From an uncultured Kiritimatiellota bacterium (GTDB lineage: Bacteria; Verrucomicrobiota; Kiritimatiellia; RFP12; UBA1067): a stretch of DNA of 28,728 bases. Numbering within the stretch: position 1 is the stretch's first letter; every line of letters begins with the position of its first letter. Location: assembly GCA_934667425.1 (NCBI GenBank), contig CAKULV010000041.1, positions 1-28,728 on the forward strand, read 5' to 3'. The translations under genes and the position numbers were made by a program. The notes under the pieces were generated by a model that saw nothing but the letters and a program-made list of their open reading frames with translations, did no database searches and had not been told where the DNA came from. This document shows positions 24,976-28,728 of the stretch, piece by piece.

Positions 24976-25004
24976 ATTATAGGAAACCGCATCGACAAAT
25001 GCAA
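24976..25004 (-). promoter_or_regulatory. Sigma70-like promoter of the regulator and carbohydrate operon
   Basis: The minus strand has TTGCAT at 25004-24999 and a perfect TATAAT at 24981-24976, separated by exactly 17 bases. The predicted start falls near 24969, giving a leader of about 18 bases that holds the GGAGG of the regulator gene. No other comparable promoter is seen in front of the downstream genes, whose gaps are at most a few dozen bases apart from the remnant-bearing stretch 14598-14774. Confidence 0.75.
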
Positions 25005-25005
25005 G

Positions 25006-25021
25006 ACCTGCTTAAGCAGGT
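25006..25021. promoter_or_regulatory. 16-bp perfect palindrome, likely regulator operator
   Basis: ACCTGCTTAAGCAGGT is a perfect inverted repeat. It sits one base upstream of the -35 element of the regulator gene and 16 bases after the luxS stop. Its size and symmetry suit a GntR-family dimer. As RNA it could fold into a 6-bp stem with a TTAA loop, but no T-run follows on the minus strand, so an intrinsic luxS terminator is less likely. I saw no second copy in the window. Confidence 0.5.
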
Positions 25022-25037
25022 GTCGGCCCGCCCGGCC

Positions 25038-25547
25038 CTACGCATCGAAGAACGTGCGGCCCTTTGCCTTGATCCGTTTCGCCGGGGGGTAGTCGAACTT
25101 CCACTCCTGCGCGAGGAATGCCTTAGCCTCGTACTTCGCCATCGGAAGGTCGTGCAAGAGGTAGTTCCCGCAGTTTACGGGCGTAGCGCCCGGCACCTTC
25201 CCCCGGTAGTTCGCGAGGTGGCGGAACGCCGAGCGCATCAGCTTCTCGATATCCCCCGGCATGATGGCCTGTGCGGTGTTCGTGATGAAATAGAACCCGG
25301 TGAGGCATCCCATCGGCCCCCAGTACACGACATGCTCCCTGAACGGCGAGTTCCGCAGATAGGTGGCGACGACATGCTCGATGGTGTGCATGGCGTTCGC
25401 ATGGATGGCAGGTTCGACGTTCGGACGCTTCATCCGTATGTCGAACGTCGTCACGTATGCCCCGTTCACGATGTCCCGGCGGCTTACGAAGATGCCGTAT
25501 CCGATGCGGGTGTGATCAACCTGAAACGACGCTATCAGCCTATCCAT
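25038..25547 (-). CDS. luxS: S-ribosylhomocysteine lyase LuxS
   Basis: LuxS splits S-ribosylhomocysteine into homocysteine and DPD, the precursor of the AI-2 signal, as part of S-adenosylhomocysteine recycling in the cytoplasm. The 169 residues are normal length. The iron/zinc ligands H54 and H58 with the catalytic E57 are in MHTIEHVVA, the catalytic C81 is in GPMGCLTGFY, and the third metal ligand C126 is in NCGNYLLHDL. The N-terminal FQVDHTR is also conserved. The gene starts 22 bases after the tetrapyrrole fusion gene with GGAGA upstream, so they are likely co-transcribed. SUMT in the upstream protein makes S-adenosylhomocysteine, which gives the pairing some metabolic logic. Confidence 0.95.
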   Translation of the reverse strand: MDRLIASFQVDHTRIGYGIFVSRRDIVNGAYVTTFDIRMKRPNVEPAIHANAMHTIEHVVATYLRNSPFREHVVYWGPMGCLTGFYFITNTAQAIMPGDIEKLMRSAFRHLANYRGKVPGATPVNCGNYLLHDLPMAKYEAKAFLAQEWKFDYPPAKRIKAKGRTFFDA

Positions 25548-25569
25548 GCCATGTCTCCATTATTGTCCT

Positions 25570-27630
25570 TTAAACCAATCTGCACTTGAAAGGCGCAAGC
25601 GGAACCAGGACGGCCCCTTTTCGCATCCGCACAGGGAGCGCCTGGCGGGTCGGCTCGCCTATCACGTACACCTTCCTGCCGGAAAGCGACCTGGCCCCGT
25701 ACTGGGAAATGTACGACTCCACGGCGCTTGAGCTCGCAAAGAAAACCGCATCGCACGCCGGCTGCGGCATTCCCGGACGAAGCACCGGCACGTTGTCGTA
25801 CAGCACAACGTCATCCACCGCCACGCCCTGCCGCCGCAGCGCGGACGCCACCGCGCCGCTGGCCTTCCCGCTTCGCAGCCTCAGCACACGCAGGCCCGCC
25901 AGTCGCTTTCCCTCTTGCCGCAGACGCGCCACAAGGCCTGCCGCAGAGAAATCCGCCGACGGCATGATGTCGCTTGCGACTCCATGCCGACGCAGTTCCG
26001 CGTCAGTGCCGGACCCGCACGTCCACAGCTTCGGCAGACTGCGGAGGTCGCAAGCGCACTTCTCGAAGAATATCCGCGCCGCGCTCGGGCTCGTGAGCAC
26101 AATGGCATCGTACCGGTCGCCGACATTCGCAATCCTGTCGCCAATCCCGTCACAGGCCCTAAGCTCTATCATCGGCCACGGGATCGTGCGCCATCCCATA
26201 TCCTCAAACCTGCAGACCGCATGAGGCATAACGGCATCGGAGCACGTAAGCAGGATCCGCTTCGCGGAAAACGGCGTTCCCGCGTATCCAACGACGAGCA
26301 GGCCGGGCTCATCGGAGCAAGATAGCCTTGGGCTTCCGCACAAGCCTGTCTCAACCCGTTCATTCGGTCCGTATGCATCCCACACCATCGCATACCGTTC
26401 GTCAGGGGGAAACCGGCTCAGCGTCTCGCGAGCGACACGGGTAGCCATGAAAAAGACCTGCGGCGTTCTGCTTCCGGAGGAACGCGGGGTGGAGACTGCG
26501 AATCCGCGAGCCTCGCCACGCTTCGTAAGGAGAATGCCGTTCGGGGAGGTCGCCGCCGCAAGTGCGCTTACTCCGGGCCGGACTGCATACGGGATTCCAA
26601 GGTCATCCAATGCCGAAGTCTCTTCGGCGAGCCTGCCAAACAAGCCGGCATCGCCTCCCTTGAGCCGCACCACGCGCTTGCCCTTGCGAGCCTCGTCGCA
26701 GATGAGGCGCGTTATGCCCTCCTGCGCCATGGAATGCGAACCGCATCGCTTGCCTACGTTGACCCACTTTGGCGAATCGCCAATGCCGCCAAAACCGGAA
26801 AGCGCATCCGACAGCACGATATCCGCCTCTTCGACATCCCGTGCGCCACGCACCGTTATCAGGCTGGCATCGCCCACCCCCGCGCTTGTGAAGCGTACGG
26901 CCTTGATGAAATGCAGTCTAAGGTCGTTGAGCCTCCGGTCGCCCTTCCTGAACACGATTGCAATGTATCCCTGACCTTCCGGTGGCGGCAACTCGTCAAT
27001 CCCTATGATGCGCGTCGCCAACTTTACGCCGCCGTCTGCCGGGAGCATGGCGCCTCCATCCCAATCGGGGAAAAGACGCTTGAGACCCGCAACGGCCATC
27101 AGAGCCGCATCGAACCTGCCTGACCGCAGTTGCGCCAAGCGCGAATCGACGGCCCCCCTGATAGGCGAACAAACGGCCTTGGGGCAGATCCGCATGGCAA
27201 ATGCGCGCCGCCTTTCGCTCGACACGCCAATCCTGAGGCCAGCCCCCTTCCAACGGACTGAATGCTTCGCAAGGAGCGCACAGTCCGCCCGCGCAACCCA
27301 GCAATCCCTTGGGTCTTCCCTGTTGGGAAGCCAAAACCAGTCAAGGCCGTCCGCAATTGGATCAGGCAAATCCTTGGCGGAGTGGATCGCGAAGTCTATT
27401 GCGCCGCTCCTCACGGCATCATCGAGATCGCGTGTGAAGAAATCGGGTGCGCTGCGCTCTATAGGTGTGGAAAGATCCCTGTCCCCCGGAGTGTCAAACG
27501 TCAGAAGCCGCGCATTGAATCCAGGCACGTTGGCGCCCAGGAACGCAATGCTTCCCATCGCCTGGGCAATGGACAGCCTGCTGCCTCTTGCGCCACACAG
27601 GAATTCGAGACTTGAAGCAGACTTCGACAC
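25570..27630 (-). CDS. hemC-cobA-hemD: Trifunctional HemC-SUMT(CobA)-HemD protein with a truncated HemC part
   Basis: One 686-residue chain covers three consecutive steps toward sirohaem and cobalamin. Residues 1-240 are porphobilinogen deaminase domains 1 and 2, with R15 in ARGSRLS, the catalytic K86-D87 in IHSAKDLP, the SSERR pyrrole-binding segment at 138-142, IRGAVDSRL at 158-166, and the GQG end of domain 2 at 220-222. Residues 246-455 are uroporphyrinogen-III C-methyltransferase: SAGVGDASLIT, VGKRCGSHSMAQEGI, VRLKGGDAGLFGR, PGVSALAAA and LTKRG. From about 462 is uroporphyrinogen-III synthase (VLTSPSAA, LRVLRLRSGKASG, ASSSAVESYI, IGEPTRQAL). HemC domain 3, with the EGGC-type cysteine that holds the dipyrromethane cofactor (C242 in E. 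coli), is absent. The start is GTG at 27630, one base after the DUF1080 stop. Confidence 0.9.
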   Translation of the reverse strand: MSKSASSLEFLCGARGSRLSIAQAMGSIAFLGANVPGFNARLLTFDTPGDRDLSTPIERSAPDFFTRDLDDAVRSGAIDFAIHSAKDLPDPIADGLDWFWLPNREDPRDCWVARADCALLAKHSVRWKGAGLRIGVSSERRRAFAMRICPKAVCSPIRGAVDSRLAQLRSGRFDAALMAVAGLKRLFPDWDGGAMLPADGGVKLATRIIGIDELPPPEGQGYIAIVFRKGDRRLNDLRLHFIKAVRFTSAGVGDASLITVRGARDVEEADIVLSDALSGFGGIGDSPKWVNVGKRCGSHSMAQEGITRLICDEARKGKRVVRLKGGDAGLFGRLAEETSALDDLGIPYAVRPGVSALAAATSPNGILLTKRGEARGFAVSTPRSSGSRTPQVFFMATRVARETLSRFPPDERYAMVWDAYGPNERVETGLCGSPRLSCSDEPGLLVVGYAGTPFSAKRILLTCSDAVMPHAVCRFEDMGWRTIPWPMIELRACDGIGDRIANVGDRYDAIVLTSPSAARIFFEKCACDLRSLPKLWTCGSGTDAELRRHGVASDIMPSADFSAAGLVARLRQEGKRLAGLRVLRLRSGKASGAVASALRRQGVAVDDVVLYDNVPVLRPGMPQPACDAVFFASSSAVESYISQYGARSLSGRKVYVIGEPTRQALPVRMRKGAVLVPLAPFKCRLV

Positions 27631-27631
27631 G

Positions 27632-28528
27632 TCAATCGACCGGCTCTAACACGATGTTGCGATACTCTATGCCGAAGCCCTCGCTCTGGAGCTGGATGCG
27701 TCCGGCGGACGGCTTCAGTTCGCGGTATTCGCCGACCTTCTTGCCGTTGAAGAAGAATTCGGCGTTGTCGCCCTTGCATACCACCACGGCGGTATTCCAT
27801 TCGCCGATCGGGTTCTCGTTCGGAGACAGCGGCTGGGACATGAGGTTCTTCCACTCAAGATCAACATCGCAACGGCGCACCCGGCCGCCATCCTTCAGAG
27901 TGATTTCCGGGCCTTTCGGATCCCAGTGCTGGGACGGCTTGCCCATCGTGGCCGGATCGACGTTGCCCTTGCATGAATAGTGCGGCGCGTCCGGACGCTT
28001 GACCTGATTGCCGACGACGATCAGGTCCCCGGATGCCCCCTGGATGATGTTGTACTCGAACGAGTACATCCATATGCCCTTCCCATACGCCCCGTCCGGC
28101 CCGTTGGAATGGAACAGGATGCCGCCATCGCGCGCGGCCTTCTTGTTGAGCTGCCGATCATTGTCCACATAGCGGAACTCCAAGGTAAGCTTGTAGTCCC
28201 TGTATGCATCACGGGTCGTTACGCACCCCATATCGGTGCCGCTCACCTTGAGCGTAGTGCCTTCTGCCGTAAAGACGTTCTGCGGATCCGAGTTGCGCTT
28301 GAGCGTGGACTTCAGCCATGTGTACCAGTATTTGCCGATATCCCCGTTCTCAAGCAGGGCAATGCGCTTGGTGACCTTCTTTGGAGCCGGATCGACCGTC
28401 TCGACAGCGCAAGGAAAATCCAAAGGATCCGGTTGGGACGAAGATCTTCCGACACATCCCTGCATCAACGGCAGGGCAATGGCTGCAAGCACGGCAGACA
28501 GACAAGAAGAGGGAAATATGTTTTTCAT
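27632..28528 (-). CDS. DUF1080 (3-keto-disaccharide hydrolase-type) lipoprotein
   Basis: The start at 28528 (MKNIFPSSCLSAVLAAIALP) is preferred. A longer frame from 28558 would translate through the -10 box. The signal peptide ends LMQGC, a slightly atypical lipobox, so an envelope-anchored lipoprotein is likely. The rest of the 298 residues is one concanavalin-like beta sandwich of the DUF1080/PF06439 family: DIGKYWYTWL, DYKLTLEFRYVD, DGGILFHSNGPDG, SFEYNIIQGASGDL, GEWNTAVVVCKGD, FFFNGKKVGEY, and GRIQLQSEGFGIEYRNIVLEP at the end. Some members hydrolyse 3-keto-glycosides. The active site here is unverified. It shares a transcript with the HemC fusion through an almost zero gap, an odd partnership with no evident functional link. 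Confidence 0.85.
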   Translation of the reverse strand: MKNIFPSSCLSAVLAAIALPLMQGCVGRSSSQPDPLDFPCAVETVDPAPKKVTKRIALLENGDIGKYWYTWLKSTLKRNSDPQNVFTAEGTTLKVSGTDMGCVTTRDAYRDYKLTLEFRYVDNDRQLNKKAARDGGILFHSNGPDGAYGKGIWMYSFEYNIIQGASGDLIVVGNQVKRPDAPHYSCKGNVDPATMGKPSQHWDPKGPEITLKDGGRVRRCDVDLEWKNLMSQPLSPNENPIGEWNTAVVVCKGDNAEFFFNGKKVGEYRELKPSAGRIQLQSEGFGIEYRNIVLEPVD

Positions 28529-28538
28529 AATGAATTGG

Positions 28539-28549
28539 ATTATACCACA
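28539..28549 (-). promoter_or_regulatory. Extended -10 promoter of the DUF1080-hem-luxS operon
   Basis: TGTGGTATAAT on the minus strand is identical over 11 bases to the promoter at 113-123. The TATAAT ends only 10 bases before the ATG at 28528, so the predicted start leaves a leader of just a few bases with no Shine-Dalgarno: a near-leaderless transcript. No -35 match is visible. The -35 position falls at the edge of the heptamer repeat array. Confidence 0.6.
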
Positions 28550-28560
28550 TTTGACCAAGT

Positions 28561-28630
28561 AGTTGGTAGTGGGTAGTGGGTAGTGGGTAGTGGGTAGTTG
28601 GTAGTTGGTAGTTGGCAGTTGGCAGTGGGT
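28561..28630. repeat. Heptanucleotide tandem repeat, 10 units
   Basis: Ten consecutive 7-base units of the form AGTKGGY (plus strand: AGTTGGT, 4 x AGTGGGT, 2 x AGTTGGT, 2 x AGTTGGC, AGTGGGT) fill exactly 70 bases. Degenerate units continue to about 28655. The array ends about 12 bases upstream of the -10 extension of the DUF1080 promoter. Repeats of this type resemble the short tandemly repeated sequences described in cyanobacteria and other genomes. Seven bases is not a multiple of three, so the array is unlikely to be coding. Confidence 0.9.
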
Positions 28631-28728
28631 AGGTTGTGGCGGGCAGTGGGCTTCGGGCGTTAGGCGGGTTGCGGCCCTCCCGCGACACGCGGCGATGGCG
28701 CCCTCGCCATCGTATCTGCCAACCGCCC
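28631..28728. other. Non-coding end of the window with a hairpin
   Basis: I see no gene here. After the degenerate repeat units, 28693-28712 forms an 8-bp perfect stem (CGATGGCG / CGCCATCG) with a CCCT loop. No T-run follows on either strand, so it is either a factor-dependent terminator-like structure for a gene outside the window or a short dispersed palindromic repeat. Confidence 0.5.

Noticed and set aside
25006..25021. Intrinsic terminator for luxS
   Set aside because: The stem is only 6 bp and no T-run follows in the direction of luxS transcription.
25038..28528. Haem operon in the ordinary sense
   Set aside because: No hemA, hemL or hemB is in the window, and the methyltransferase part points to sirohaem/cobalamin rather than haem as the likely product.
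28561..28630. CRISPR array
   Set aside because: Units are 7 bases and contiguous, without unique spacers.

Overview
The window is a dense bacterial locus in which every supportable gene lies on the minus strand. Its gene content points to the PVC superphylum, most likely a Kiritimatiellota or Lentisphaerota member from a gut or other glycan-rich anoxic habitat. The markers are two very large LamG/autotransporter-associated beta-strand (PATR) surface proteins, two DUF4091 (GH123-like) proteins, DUF1080-type proteins, Tat-exported FAD and metallo-beta-lactamase enzymes, and high-G+C coding sequence. No rRNA or marker gene is present, so the phylum is an inference.

Layout, read right to left in the direction of transcription. 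(1) 28728-28529: a small hairpin, then ten 7-bp tandem repeats that run up to an extended -10 promoter. (2) 28528-25038: a short housekeeping-like operon. It encodes a DUF1080 lipoprotein, a single-chain HemC-SUMT-HemD protein that lacks the HemC domain carrying the dipyrromethane-cofactor cysteine, and LuxS. (3) 25021-24952: a 16-bp perfect palindrome and a sigma70-like promoter. (4) 24951-1251: about 23.7 kb of co-directional genes with almost no spacing. It opens with a GntR/LacI-type regulator. Then come a GH-A clan glycosidase, LamG/PATR protein 2, DUF4091 protein 2, an 86-residue secreted protein, a Tat-exported MBL-fold hydrolase, a gene remnant, a GH92 mannosidase fused to a tyrosine-phosphatase-like domain, a Tat-exported FAD oxidoreductase, a 42-codon remnant of a third LamG protein, a GH5 enzyme with a large inserted domain, LamG/PATR protein 1, and DUF4091 protein 1, which runs by a -1 frame change into the C-terminal half of another glycosidase. 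(5) 1223-198: the C-terminal quarter of a type ISP restriction-modification enzyme, visibly A+T-richer. (6) 84-1: the first 28 codons of an unidentified gene with its own promoter.

Region 4 reads as a glycan-utilisation locus without SusC/SusD or any transporter. Secreted GH92, GH5 and GH-A enzymes suggest mannose-containing glycans, and the DUF4091 pair suggests N-acetylgalactosamine-containing host glycans. The large LamG/PATR proteins would be surface or periplasmic binding scaffolds. The regulator probably senses a sugar in the cytoplasm. A recurring oddity is gene remnants that keep start/stop coupling to the next gene. Domain calls come from reading the translations, not from database searches.
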